Of a stretch of 48,464 nt of DNA, positions 33,819 through 41,570 are shown one piece after another; within the stretch, counting starts at the first letter, position 1, and the number at the start of each line of letters is the position of its first letter. This DNA comes from Collinsella aerofaciens (lineage in GTDB: Bacteria > Actinomycetota > Coriobacteriia > Coriobacteriales > Coriobacteriaceae), in contig NZ_JAQLDQ010000016.1 in assembly GCF_028209395.1 (NCBI RefSeq), forward strand, positions 1-48,464. Reading direction: 5' to 3'. A model generated the notes under the pieces. It was not told the DNA's origin. It worked only from the letters and a program-made list of their open reading frames with translations, and ran no database searches. The translations under genes were made by a program, and so were the position numbers.

Positions 33819-34556
33819 CTAGGCAAGCGGATTCTTCTTTGCCATGCCATTTGCACGAGGCAATGAAACGGATGCTGGATGACTCTTCTTAAGAACAATG
33901 AACTCCCTGTGGCCCAAGCCCTCAGGCAAATCGATTGCGTCATTAAGAAGCAAAGTGAAGCCGCAAATCTTAGCTGCCGACGTACCGGAAACTAGCTCCT
34001 CATCCGAAGGATTACCCTTGGTGATAACAAATAGACCTCCATCCTTGAGGAACGGAGCCGCATACTCAACAAGAATCGGTAGAGGGGCAAGTGCGCGGGC
34101 GGTTACGACAGAAAACTGCTTCTTATGGCTTCGAGCATATTCTTCAAGGCGATCATGAATCGCATGAGCATGTTTCAACCCAAGAGCATGAACAAAAGAA
34201 TTGACGGCGTCAACCTTCTTACCAACAGAGTCAATATAAGTAGTTTTACGATGCGTGGCTATGGTTAACGGAATACCAGGGAAGCCCGCACCTGTACCCA
34301 TATCGAGCAAAGCTCCCTCAGGAGCCTTATTGATATAGGGGAGCAAAACAAGTGAGTCGAGGATATGAAGTACCGCAGCATCTTCTACGTTAAGAATACG
34401 GGTGAGATTAGTTGTCTTATTTGTTTCCAGAACCAAATCCAAATGCTGAATACATTTCCTCAGCTCAACATCAGATACGCTCAAGGAATACTCTTTGCAA
34501 TAGGAAGATAGACGAGTCAACATCTCGTCAGCTTGCTGATCAGTAAGTACTAACAA
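33819..34556 (-). CDS. rsmG: 16S rRNA (guanine-527-N7) methyltransferase
   Basis: RsmG (GidB) uses S-adenosylmethionine to methylate G527 of 16S rRNA. LLDMGTGAGFPGIPL (about 84-98) is the SAM-binding loop, followed by YIDSVGKKVDAV and VVTARALAPLPILVEYA, all typical. I start at the TTG at 34556 because AAGGAG lies six bases upstream. The longer in-frame TTG at 34604 falls in the T run of the jag terminator and is unlikely. The resulting length is 245 residues. The gene lies between the jag terminator and the parS cluster. Confidence 0.94.
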   Translation of the reverse strand: MLVLTDQQADEMLTRLSSYCKEYSLSVSDVELRKCIQHLDLVLETNKTTNLTRILNVEDAAVLHILDSLVLLPYINKAPEGALLDMGTGAGFPGIPLTIATHRKTTYIDSVGKKVDAVNSFVHALGLKHAHAIHDRLEEYARSHKKQFSVVTARALAPLPILVEYAAPFLKDGGLFVITKGNPSDEELVSGTSAAKICGFTLLLNDAIDLPEGLGHREFIVLKKSHPASVSLPRANGMAKKNPLA

Positions 34557-34602
34557 CGAAAGCTCCTTTCTGACAAAAATCAGTGTATCGAGAACTTTTG
34601 AC

Positions 34603-34634
34603 AAAAAAAGGGGACGTGGAAACCACGTCCCCTT
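34603..34634 (-). terminator. terminator of the rpmH-jag operon
   Basis: On the minus strand GGGGACGTGG-TTT-CCACGTCCCC is followed by seven T. It lies about 18 bases after the jag stop and separates that operon from rsmG. Confidence 0.92.
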
Positions 34635-34652
34635 AGCATAAGCTCGAGTAGA

Positions 34653-35222
34653 TTATCGAGCAACAATCACCACATGGCGATCGGGGTCAGAACCCTCAGA
34701 ATGAGTATCGACGGCGTCATTGCCACGAAGTGCAATGTGAACCAGTCGGCGCTCGTAGGCATTCATGGGCGGAAGCGAAACACTCTTATGAGTGCGGATG
34801 GCACGCTCGGCTGCAGACTGAGCCATGGAGGCAACCTTGTCCTGACGGCGGCTCTTGTATCCCTCGACGTCCACTACAACCGGATACCTAAAGCCAAGCT
34901 TGCGGCTCACTAGCAAAGAGAACATAACCTGAAGGGCATCAAGGGTGCGACCATGACGGCCAATGAGAACAGCAAGGTCAAGAGCCGTTACATCCAGAAT
35001 CAGCTCACCCTCGTCGCCCTCATACTCATCGATAGGAGAGTTGGCGGCATCGAAGTGCGAAAGGATGGAACGCAGGATGGAAATCGCGACATCGGCAATG
35101 GTGTCGAGCTCCTCGTCGGTCAGCTCTTCACCGGCCTTGTAGCGCTGTGCAATCTCGGGATAATCGCCCGCGACCTGCGGGGCAACCTCCTCAAGCATAT
35201 CCTCGATGATCTCTTCAGACAT
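34653..35222 (-). CDS. jag: Jag/KhpB-type RNA-binding protein (KH and R3H domains)
   Basis: The 189-residue protein has an acidic N-terminal part (about 1-70), a KH domain with LIGRHGRTLDALQ (GxxG loop) and an R3H domain with MNAYERRLVHIAL. Jag (also KhpB or EloR) binds RNA with a second KH protein and affects cell elongation in relatives. I start at the ATG at 35222, with GGAG seven bases upstream. It is the last gene of the rpmH-rnpA-yidD-yidC operon, the usual order. The long Jag_N domain seen in some members is absent or short here. Confidence 0.92.
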   Translation of the reverse strand: MSEEIIEDMLEEVAPQVAGDYPEIAQRYKAGEELTDEELDTIADVAISILRSILSHFDAANSPIDEYEGDEGELILDVTALDLAVLIGRHGRTLDALQVMFSLLVSRKLGFRYPVVVDVEGYKSRRQDKVASMAQSAAERAIRTHKSVSLPPMNAYERRLVHIALRGNDAVDTHSEGSDPDRHVVIVAR

Positions 35223-35237
35223 AACGTACTCCAAAAG

Positions 35238-35249
35238 TTAGGTACCTAA
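35238..35249. repeat. TTAGGTACCTAA palindrome, copy 2
   Basis: The same 12-bp palindrome as at 31735-31746, here in the 44-bp spacer between the yidC stop and the jag start, just before the jag ribosome binding site. Confidence 0.5.
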
Positions 35250-35266
35250 ATAAGATTGATATCCCG

Positions 35267-36037
35267 CTACTTCTTCTTGTGCGGGCGCGGCTTCTTCTCG
35301 CGACGAGTGACCTCAACCTGCAGCGGCGCGTTCTTAAGGCGCTCCTCCTCATCGGCCTTCGCCTTGTCGATGACCTTCTGCGTCACAAAAATCTGCTGGA
35401 TAACCTGCCAAGCAGACGAGACGTCGTAGTACAGCAGAACACCAACGGGAAGGCTCCAGCCCATCCAAAGCATCATGACCGTCATGACAACGGCCATCAT
35501 ACGCATGCTCTGAGCCTGCTGGCCGGTCTGGTTGCGCGACATATAGAGCTGCGGAATCAGGGTCAGGACAGCGAACAGGATCAGGCAGACCAGCGCAGGC
35601 AGCGCGACCATAAAGCCATCGGCAAAGGAGGCACTCGGCGTGGTGGTCAGGTCGGGCAGAATATTAAAGAACGAGAACGCGCCGTCGTTAAAGTAGTCCG
35701 GCAGGTTACGCAGCAGCGTAAATAGGGCGAACAGGACAGGCATCTGAATCAACAGCGGCAGACAACCAGCCATCGGGTTGAACTTGTTCTCGCTGTAGAA
35801 CTTCTGCATTTCCTCGGCCTGACGCTGGGGATCGTCGGCATAGCGCTCCTGGATCTCGAGCATCTTGGGCTGCAGCACCTGCATGCGTGCCGTCGACTTA
35901 GTCGACTTGAGCATAAGCGGCGTCAGTAGCAGACGGATGATGACCACCAGGATGATGATGGACAGGCCCCAGTCGACCGCAAAGGTCTGGATGAGCTTGA
36001 GCAGCTCGAAAAGGATGTTAACGATCCAATCCCACAT
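35267..36037 (-). CDS. yidC: membrane protein insertase YidC
   Basis: YidC inserts membrane proteins, alone or with SecYEG. This is the short Gram-positive type (256 residues) without the large periplasmic domain. Five membrane segments fit, the first after MWDWIVNILFELL. Conserved cytoplasmic and core motifs are RLLLTPLMLKSTKSTARMQ (with the groove Arg), NPMAGCLPLLIQMPVLFAL and VGVLLYYDVSSAWQVIQQI. The tail is basic (TRREKKPRPHKKK), as in ribosome-binding forms. The ATG at 36037 has GGAGG upstream. No lipobox is visible at the N-terminus. Confidence 0.95.
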   Translation of the reverse strand: MWDWIVNILFELLKLIQTFAVDWGLSIIILVVIIRLLLTPLMLKSTKSTARMQVLQPKMLEIQERYADDPQRQAEEMQKFYSENKFNPMAGCLPLLIQMPVLFALFTLLRNLPDYFNDGAFSFFNILPDLTTTPSASFADGFMVALPALVCLILFAVLTLIPQLYMSRNQTGQQAQSMRMMAVVMTVMMLWMGWSLPVGVLLYYDVSSAWQVIQQIFVTQKVIDKAKADEEERLKNAPLQVEVTRREKKPRPHKKK

Positions 36038-36066
36038 GTAAGTTTTCCTCCGATAGCGAGTGCCCA

Positions 36067-36291
36067 CTAGGGCACAGGGTCATAACCGCCGACGTGCAGG
36101 GGATTGCAGCGAGCGATGCGCCTCACGGCAAGCCAGCAGCCTCTCAAAACACCGTACTTCTCAATCGCCTGGACGGCGTATTGCGAGCACGTTGGGTAAT
36201 AAATGCAGGCGTCAGGCAATAAGGGCGAAATAACCTGTTGATATATGCGAATAGGAGCGATGGCAACACGTCGCAAAACGTGATTGCTCAT
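36067..36291 (-). CDS. yidD: membrane protein insertion efficiency factor YidD
   Basis: The 74-residue protein has the family pattern IRIYQQVISPLLPDACIYYP, then TCSQYAVQAIEKYGVLRG, RIARCNPLHVGGYDPVP, with conserved Cys residues. YidD is a peripheral membrane protein thought to help YidC. It overlaps rnpA by four bases (ATGA) and precedes yidC by about 29 bases, the usual order. Confidence 0.95.
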   Translation of the reverse strand: MSNHVLRRVAIAPIRIYQQVISPLLPDACIYYPTCSQYAVQAIEKYGVLRGCWLAVRRIARCNPLHVGGYDPVP

Positions 36292-36626
36292 CGCTCCTCC
36301 CCGGCAACGCCGGCGCGTTTCATAAGCGAACGCAATGCATTGTCCATCTCCTGAGGCGAAGAAACCCTCGTCTTGGGAGTTGCGAACAAGATGATGTCAT
36401 AACCCGCAACGGGAAATCCACAGCTGCGGGCGGCCTCGCGCATCACACGCTTAGAACGGTTGCGCACGACAGCACAACCGAGCCGTTTAGCACCAACGAA
36501 GGCGACCCTTCCGGAGTCGCCTTCGCCAACCGATTCACATATGGTCATTCGAATCAGAGGGTGATTGAAACGACGCCCCTGACTGAACACATGCTCGAAA
36601 TCTTGCCGAGACTTAATAGTCTTCAT
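36288..36626 (-). CDS. rnpA: ribonuclease P protein component
   Basis: This is the protein subunit of RNase P, which matures the 5' ends of tRNAs together with the RnpB RNA. The 112-residue protein has FEHVFSQGRRFNHPL, the AVVRNRSKRVMREA signature and a small basic C-terminus. It lies between rpmH and yidD as in most bacteria. RnpB itself is not in the window. Confidence 0.95.
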   Translation of the reverse strand: MKTIKSRQDFEHVFSQGRRFNHPLIRMTICESVGEGDSGRVAFVGAKRLGCAVVRNRSKRVMREAARSCGFPVAGYDIILFATPKTRVSSPQEMDNALRSLMKRAGVAGEER

Positions 36627-36646
36627 GCGAGATGTGTGTATCGCTG

Positions 36647-36781
36647 CTAGACAGTGAGACGCTTGCGGCCCTTGGCGCGACGACGGGCGAGCACGGCACG
36701 ACCACCCTTAGTGGCCATACGGGCACGGAAGCCATGGGTCTTGGCACGCTTACGCTTATTAGGCTGATACGTACGCTTCAT
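36647..36781 (-). CDS. rpmH: 50S ribosomal protein L34
   Basis: The 44-residue protein is [19 protein letters not shown], then [20 protein letters not shown], an almost canonical L34. The start at 36781 has AGGAGG upstream; the longer open frame is spurious. It is the first gene of the rpmH-rnpA-yidD-yidC-jag operon, with a near-consensus promoter at 36854-36883. Confidence 0.97.
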   Translation of the reverse strand: MKRTYQPNKRKRAKTHGFRARMATKGGRAVLARRRAKGRKRLTV

Positions 36782-36853
36782 CTTAAGTTCCTCCTGCTGC
36801 ATTTCGAGTGTCCGCGGGGGCGCGGACGCAGATATAGACACGTGAGCTTGAAG

Positions 36854-36883
36854 ATTGTAGGGAAATCAATGTTCAAATGTCAA
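36854..36883 (-). promoter_or_regulatory. promoter of the rpmH operon
   Basis: On the minus strand TTGACA (36878-36883) and TACAAT (36854-36859) are separated by 18 bp. It lies about 73 bases before the L34 start and reads away from the origin spacer. Confidence 0.8.
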
Positions 36884-37126
36884 GAAATCAAAGGTAAAAG
36901 GTTGCGCAGTTCACACGGTTCCCCCATAAGCCGAGCTCGATTTAGCGGTGCATGGCAACTTTTCACGATATTTCATCGAGTTTTCAACAGGTCATGTTGG
37001 CAATGTTGAGAACTTTTCGTCCGTTTTCCAAAGTTTTCAACAGGTTTTGAAAAGTTGTCGAAAGATGAGAAACATTGCACGGTGAGCTACTATTTGTTCG
37101 AAACCTTTTGAAAGATTGCGAGCGGC
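36884..37126. other. candidate oriC, left part
   Basis: This spacer between rpmH and the ATPase/wHTH gene holds TTTTCAACA at 36981-36989 and 37034-37042, the near copy TGTTGAGAA (reverse orientation) at 37004-37012, and TTGTCGAAA at 37055-37063. TTTTCAACA differs from the E. coli DnaA box TTATCCACA at two positions. The spacing and the repeated orientation suggest lineage-specific DnaA boxes. Together with 40220-40457 it would form a bipartite origin around dnaA. Assignment is inferred from motif recurrence and gene order. Confidence 0.6.
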
Positions 37127-38479
37127 ATGTCTGACGACTTTTACACCATGGTCGATTCCGGAGACCCGGCACCCGACAACGAGCACATCACCGGCGTGCG
37201 CGAAGAGCGTGAGGAAGGCGAGCAGACGACCACGCAGGCGCCAAAAGTCATGTACGCCGCGCGCATCGCCGTCTATGACGACATGCTGTCGACACCGCGT
37301 GTGATCGTCATTGATCCGCAAGATGTCCGCACGTATTTGGAAGAGACGACCAACACCGTCTACCAGTGCATGAAAGAACAAGGTGGCCATATCTCGCTCA
37401 TGGTCATCCGCGAGATTGTCGAAAACTTTATCCACGCGCACTTTGCCGAGCCCATCATCTCGATTCTGGACGGCGGAGACACCATCCGCTTTGCTGATCA
37501 AGGACCCGGCATCGACGACAAGGAGCGCGCTTTCGACTTTGGCGTTACCAGCGCAAACAGCAAGATGAAGCGCTATATCCGTGGAACCGGAGCAGGGTTT
37601 CCCATGGTGCAGGAGTATTTGGAAAACGCCGGCGGGGCCGTGTCCATCGAGGACAACATGGGCAACGGCACCGTGGTTACGGTAAGCCTGGATCCTAAAC
37701 GCGTGCAGGAAATCGAACGCGCCGGCGGGCGCGGTGCTGCCGTGCGGCCCGAGACGGAGCAGCCCGCATATCCCCTGCCGGGAGCTTTTGCGCAGCAGCC
37801 CATGGCAACGCAACAGATGCAGCCCCGCGTGGGACAGATGCAGCAGCCCGGAATGCTTCCTACACAAGAGTCCCAGGCGGCGTCGATGTCGATGCCGCCA
37901 AACGTGCCAGAGGCCATGCCACTGGCGGATCAGGATGCAGCAACAATGCAGCAGGCGACGGGGGCACCGGGTGGCCAGCAAATGGGATATCAGCCGTACC
38001 AACAGGGATATCCATATCAGAAGATGCCGCCACTGGGGTATGGCCAGCAGTTCCCACAGCAGTACCAGCAGGGATATCAGCAGCCGTACCAGCAGATGCC
38101 GCAGCAGCAGTACAACCCCTGGGCCCAGCAGATGACTCCGCAGCCTTACCAACAGTGGCCTCAAAGTTTTCAACAGCAAATGTCGCCGATGCAGAGTTCT
38201 CAACAACCACCAGCTCAAATGATGTATCCTAATGCAGCAAATCAGTATGCGCAGCCACAACCGGACGTGTTCGTAAGCGATCGCGGCAACGCCGCGCTGG
38301 GCTATCTGGCGCAAAATCAAGCGTGCGGTGCAACCGATCTGGCGAGGGCGTTTGGAAACTCGGCCCCCACTTGGTCACGCACGCTCAATGACTTGGCGCA
38401 GGCCGGCTTGGTCATCAAGCATGGCCAGAAATACCATCTGACCGAACTCGGCGCCGCTCGCGTGCGAGCTCAGAGCTAA
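37127..38479 (+). CDS. GHKL-type ATPase with Q/P/Y-rich linker and winged helix, at oriC
   Basis: The 450-residue protein occupies the slot between the rpmH spacer and dnaA. Residues about 80-190 look like a GHKL ATP-binding fold: REIVENFIHAHF (N box), DQGPGIDD (124-131, G1) and GTGAGFPMV (153-161, G2). No phospho-acceptor His domain is seen. Residues about 200-380 are low complexity, rich in Q, P, Y and M (QQYQQGYQQPYQQMPQQQY), prion-like. Residues about 381-450 form a winged helix (GATDLARAFGNSAPTWSRTL). Two DnaA-box-like sequences lie in the linker coding region. It may be an ATP-dependent, DNA-binding regulator of initiation or dnaA expression; that is inference. It reads 16 bases ahead of dnaA. 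Confidence 0.85.
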   Translation: MSDDFYTMVDSGDPAPDNEHITGVREEREEGEQTTTQAPKVMYAARIAVYDDMLSTPRVIVIDPQDVRTYLEETTNTVYQCMKEQGGHISLMVIREIVENFIHAHFAEPIISILDGGDTIRFADQGPGIDDKERAFDFGVTSANSKMKRYIRGTGAGFPMVQEYLENAGGAVSIEDNMGNGTVVTVSLDPKRVQEIERAGGRGAAVRPETEQPAYPLPGAFAQQPMATQQMQPRVGQMQQPGMLPTQESQAASMSMPPNVPEAMPLADQDAATMQQATGAPGGQQMGYQPYQQGYPYQKMPPLGYGQQFPQQYQQGYQQPYQQMPQQQYNPWAQQMTPQPYQQWPQSFQQQMSPMQSSQQPPAQMMYPNAANQYAQPQPDVFVSDRGNAALGYLAQNQACGATDLARAFGNSAPTWSRTLNDLAQAGLVIKHGQKYHLTELGAARVRAQS

Positions 38480-38494
38480 AGAACGGGAGAGACA

Positions 38495-40219
38495 GTGGAC
38501 GAGGAAGCAAGCATCATCCTGGGGGATGCCATCGCCTTTTGCCAGCGCGACGGCCAAGATGCACGCCTCATCAACATGCTGGGGCAATCGCGCGCCATAA
38601 GCCTGACCGAAGATACGCTCACGATCGAGGCCCCCTCGCGCTTTGCCATCGCGCAGCTCAAAAAGCATCAGCCGACTATTGAGGCCTATCTGGAAGAAAT
38701 CGCCTTTGCTCCGATCGCGCTCGACATCGTGGCACCGCAAGGCGCAACGGCCGAATCTGCTGCCGCGACGGTGCCCGCCACGGCTCCCGCTGCTTCCCCT
38801 GCGGCGCCAGCCTCCGCAGGCGACGTGCCGACAATCGAGCACCAGCACAGCGATGTTTCCCGTGAAACCATGGCACCGTTGCCGACCGCCGCTGCGACGT
38901 CAACGAACGCACCCGTCACGCACATGCCCATCGCTCATGACGCAGCGGCGGGCGCGGATTCGGGCATTGCAATCAAGAACACGCTCTCGGCCGATGATTT
39001 TCGTCGCATGATGAACCAGATGAAGGGCGGGGCGCCGACTAAGTCCACGCAAGCCGCGACCCCCGCTTCACCCATGCCGGCACCGACCGTGCCGGCCGAG
39101 CAGAATACGGATGGAGCCCCACTCGCCGCGAACTCAAAATTTACCTTTGAGAACTTTGTCTACGGCCCCGAGAACAGCCATGCCTATCGCTCGGCACTCA
39201 AGTTTGCCGCCCTCGCGGACGAGCGCGGCACGTGCACATCACTGTTCATCTACGGCAAATCGGGCCTGGGCAAGACGCACCTGCTGCTTGCCATCAAAAA
39301 CGAGCTCGCCGAGAAGTCGCCCGAGATCAAGGTCAAGTATGCCAACTCCCAGGCATATCTGGACGACCTGATGACCGAGTTCGACCGCCAAAAGAAGAGC
39401 AACGCCCCTATCATGCAGGCATACCACGGCGTGGACGTGCTCATCATCGATGACATCCAAAACATCATCGGCAAGCGCGCGAGCGTGGACTACTTTTTCC
39501 AGCTCATGGACGAGTTCATCCGCAACAACAAGAAGGTCGTCATCGCGGCAGACCGCGCCCCCAAGGACCTGAGCATGGACGAGCGTCTGACCAGCCGCTT
39601 CAACGCCGGCATGCTCTGCCTGGTCGCAGAGCCCAGCTACGAGATGAAATACAAGATCTTGCAGCGCTATTACGAGAACACCATCGTCGCCGCTCCCGAG
39701 GCAGGCGACGACTCGCTGCTGGCGGCCTATGGGGGCGACAGCGGGCACCTGACCGACGACCACTTTAAACACATGGCCGAGGTCTCGGGCACCAACATCC
39801 GCGAACTCGAGAGCTTTTGCGAGCGCTGCGCCGGCGAGGCGGGCGACCGCGAGCGCGAGGGCGGGGAGCTCACCTTTGACGATATCGACGCCATCGCCAG
39901 CCAGTACTTCGACACATCGGCCAAAAAGATCAACGTCCAGACGGTTCAGTCCGTCATCGAAGAGCAGTACGGCGTGACGCACGAGGAGCTCATCGGCCCG
40001 CGTCGCAACGCCAATATCGCCAAAGCACGCCATATTGCCATCTATCTGGCCATCGAGATGTGCGAGATGACGACCACGGCGGTGGGCGCCGAATTTGGCA
40101 ACCGCAACCACTCGACCGTCAGCACGAGCTACAAAAAGGTCCAGAAGATGATCCAGGAAGACCGCACCGTCACCGAAGACCTCAAGTCGCTGCGCGATAA
40201 AATTACACTGCGCTCGTAG
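38495..40219 (+). CDS. dnaA: chromosomal replication initiator DnaA
   Basis: DnaA binds origin boxes and, with ATP, melts the origin. The 574-residue protein has domain I (about 1-80), a long Ala/Pro-rich domain II linker (about 85-205), the AAA+ domain with GKSGLGKT (254-261) and DVLIIDDIQNIIGK, and domain IV ending with HSTVS (539-543) in NRNHSTVSTSYKKV, the box-recognition signature. The GTG start is preceded by GGGAGA. Codons 120-125 (DVSRET) coincide with a degenerate parS site. It lies 15 bases after the ATPase/wHTH gene and is probably expressed with it. Confidence 0.98.
   Translation: MDEEASIILGDAIAFCQRDGQDARLINMLGQSRAISLTEDTLTIEAPSRFAIAQLKKHQPTIEAYLEEIAFAPIALDIVAPQGATAESAAATVPATAPAASPAAPASAGDVPTIEHQHSDVSRETMAPLPTAAATSTNAPVTHMPIAHDAAAGADSGIAIKNTLSADDFRRMMNQMKGGAPTKSTQAATPASPMPAPTVPAEQNTDGAPLAANSKFTFENFVYGPENSHAYRSALKFAALADERGTCTSLFIYGKSGLGKTHLLLAIKNELAEKSPEIKVKYANSQAYLDDLMTEFDRQKKSNAPIMQAYHGVDVLIIDDIQNIIGKRASVDYFFQLMDEFIRNNKKVVIAADRAPKDLSMDERLTSRFNAGMLCLVAEPSYEMKYKILQRYYENTIVAAPEAGDDSLLAAYGGDSGHLTDDHFKHMAEVSGTNIRELESFCERCAGEAGDREREGGELTFDDIDAIASQYFDTSAKKINVQTVQSVIEEQYGVTHEELIGPRRNANIAKARHIAIYLAIEMCEMTTTAVGAEFGNRNHSTVSTSYKKVQKMIQEDRTVTEDLKSLRDKITLRS
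38854..38869. promoter_or_regulatory. degenerate parS site inside dnaA
   Basis: TGTTTCCCGTGAAACC differs from the parS consensus at two positions. It lies in the linker-coding part of dnaA, where the protein sequence is poorly constrained, about 5 kb from the parA cluster. Confidence 0.6.
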
Positions 40220-40457
40220 GGAAATAGAGACACCTGTTGAAAACTTGTCGAAACCACGGGCATAAGGTGTCTAAAACCCAACCCGCGGTGATGAAAAGTT
40301 TTGCGCAGGTTTTGAACGTGGAAAACCACCCCTGTTGCACACAGGTTGCTGTCGATTCTCTTTCTGGGTCTGACCTGCGTCTTTGGGAGTAATCAACAGT
40401 TTCGTCAGTGCTATTACTATTATTAAGATATTTATATCTATAGAAAGGTATTAAAAG
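40220..40457. other. candidate oriC, right part (dnaA-dnaN spacer)
   Basis: TGTTGAAAA at 40235-40243 is the reverse of the TTTTCAACA box, and TTGTCGAAA at 40245-40253 repeats the motif seen at 37055. About 40410-40457 is very AT-rich (TATTACTATTATTAAG, TATTTATATCTATAG) and could be the unwinding element; it also contains the dnaN leader and AAAGG ribosome binding site. Confidence 0.6.
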
Positions 40458-41561
40458 ATGAAGTTCACCGTCAGCCAGAGCTCGCTTACACAAGCCATCG
40501 GCGTCGTTATGAAGGGTGTCGCTTCGGCATCCACCCTCCCCATCCTGTCGGGCGTGCTCGTTAAGGCCCAAGACGGCATCTTGGAATTCCAGACCTCTAA
40601 CTACACCATCTCGATCCGTCATCGCATCGCGGCGCATGTCGAAGAAGAGGGCGAGATGGTTATTCCCTGTAAGATGCTCTCCAATATCACCAAGACCCTC
40701 CCCGATGCCCCGGTCACCTTTGAGCTGTCCGAGCGCCAGGTGCTGATTGGTTGCGAGAAGAGCTCTTTCCGCCTGAACACGCTCGATGCCAATGACTTCC
40801 CCGAGTTTCCGGCCTATGCCATCGAGAGTGCCGTGGAGCTGCCGACCGATGTCTTGTCCGAAATGGTCGGCCGCGTGTGGCGCGTCACCTCGACCGACAA
40901 GGCTCGCCCCATCCTGGGCGGCGTGCACATGAAGGTCGAGAACAACACCGTACGCCTGGTAGCGACCGATTCCTTCCGCTTGGCCGTGTGCGATACGCAG
41001 GTCGAGACCTCGACCCTCGAGGGCTCCTTTGAGCTTAACGTTCCGGCTGACGCCTTTAACGACGCGCTGAACATCATGGCCAGCCAGACGACCATCATGA
41101 TCGGGGCTACCGACACCCAGGTCGTCTTCGAGGCCGGCAACACCACCTACGTGTCGCGTCGCATCGAGGGCGTGTACCCCAACTACAAGCAGCTCATCCC
41201 CGATTCGTGCGTGACGAGCGTTAAGATCGACGTCGCCGCCTTTAACGCCGCCCTCAAGCGCGTGGCCGTTATCGCGAGCGCCAACCCCGCCGTCAAGTTC
41301 GAGATCGATGTCGAGAACGGGCAGATGGGCCTGTCCTCCATTTCCAATGACCAGGACCTTGCGCAGGAGACGATCGATGTCGGGGCCGAGGGCGAGTCGG
41401 GTACCATCGCCTTCAACTACCACTACATCTTCGGCTGCCTCAATGCCCTGTCCAAGGAGAAGGAGATCACGCTGGAGCTCAAGAGCTACTCGCAGGCGGG
41501 CATCTTCAAGTCCTACGACAAGATCAACTACCTGTACCTGGTCATGCCGGTCCGCATATAG
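40458..41561 (+). CDS. dnaN: DNA polymerase III beta subunit (sliding clamp)
   Basis: The ring-shaped clamp gives processivity to the replicative polymerase and recruits repair factors. The 367-residue protein begins MKFTVSQSSLTQAIGVVMKG and has ILSGVLVKA, TRPILGG-like KARPILGGVHMKV, LVATDSFRLAVCDT, and the C-terminal YLYLVMPVRI where M-P-V-R is typical. It follows the dnaA spacer and precedes recF by nine bases. Confidence 0.98.
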   Translation: MKFTVSQSSLTQAIGVVMKGVASASTLPILSGVLVKAQDGILEFQTSNYTISIRHRIAAHVEEEGEMVIPCKMLSNITKTLPDAPVTFELSERQVLIGCEKSSFRLNTLDANDFPEFPAYAIESAVELPTDVLSEMVGRVWRVTSTDKARPILGGVHMKVENNTVRLVATDSFRLAVCDTQVETSTLEGSFELNVPADAFNDALNIMASQTTIMIGATDTQVVFEAGNTTYVSRRIEGVYPNYKQLIPDSCVTSVKIDVAAFNAALKRVAVIASANPAVKFEIDVENGQMGLSSISNDQDLAQETIDVGAEGESGTIAFNYHYIFGCLNALSKEKEITLELKSYSQAGIFKSYDKINYLYLVMPVRI

Positions 41562-41570
41562 CACTGCGCC

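Noticed and set aside
34557..34604. Longer rsmG start at a TTG
   Set aside because: That codon lies in the T run of the jag terminator; the TTG at 34556 has an ideal AAGGAG.
36782..36841. Twenty extra N-terminal codons on L34
   Set aside because: L34 is highly conserved at MKRTYQPN and the ribosome binding site lies directly before that ATG.
38375..38848. 157-codon frame antisense to the dnaA start
   Set aside because: The dnaA domain I on the + strand is clear; the antisense frame is a shadow.
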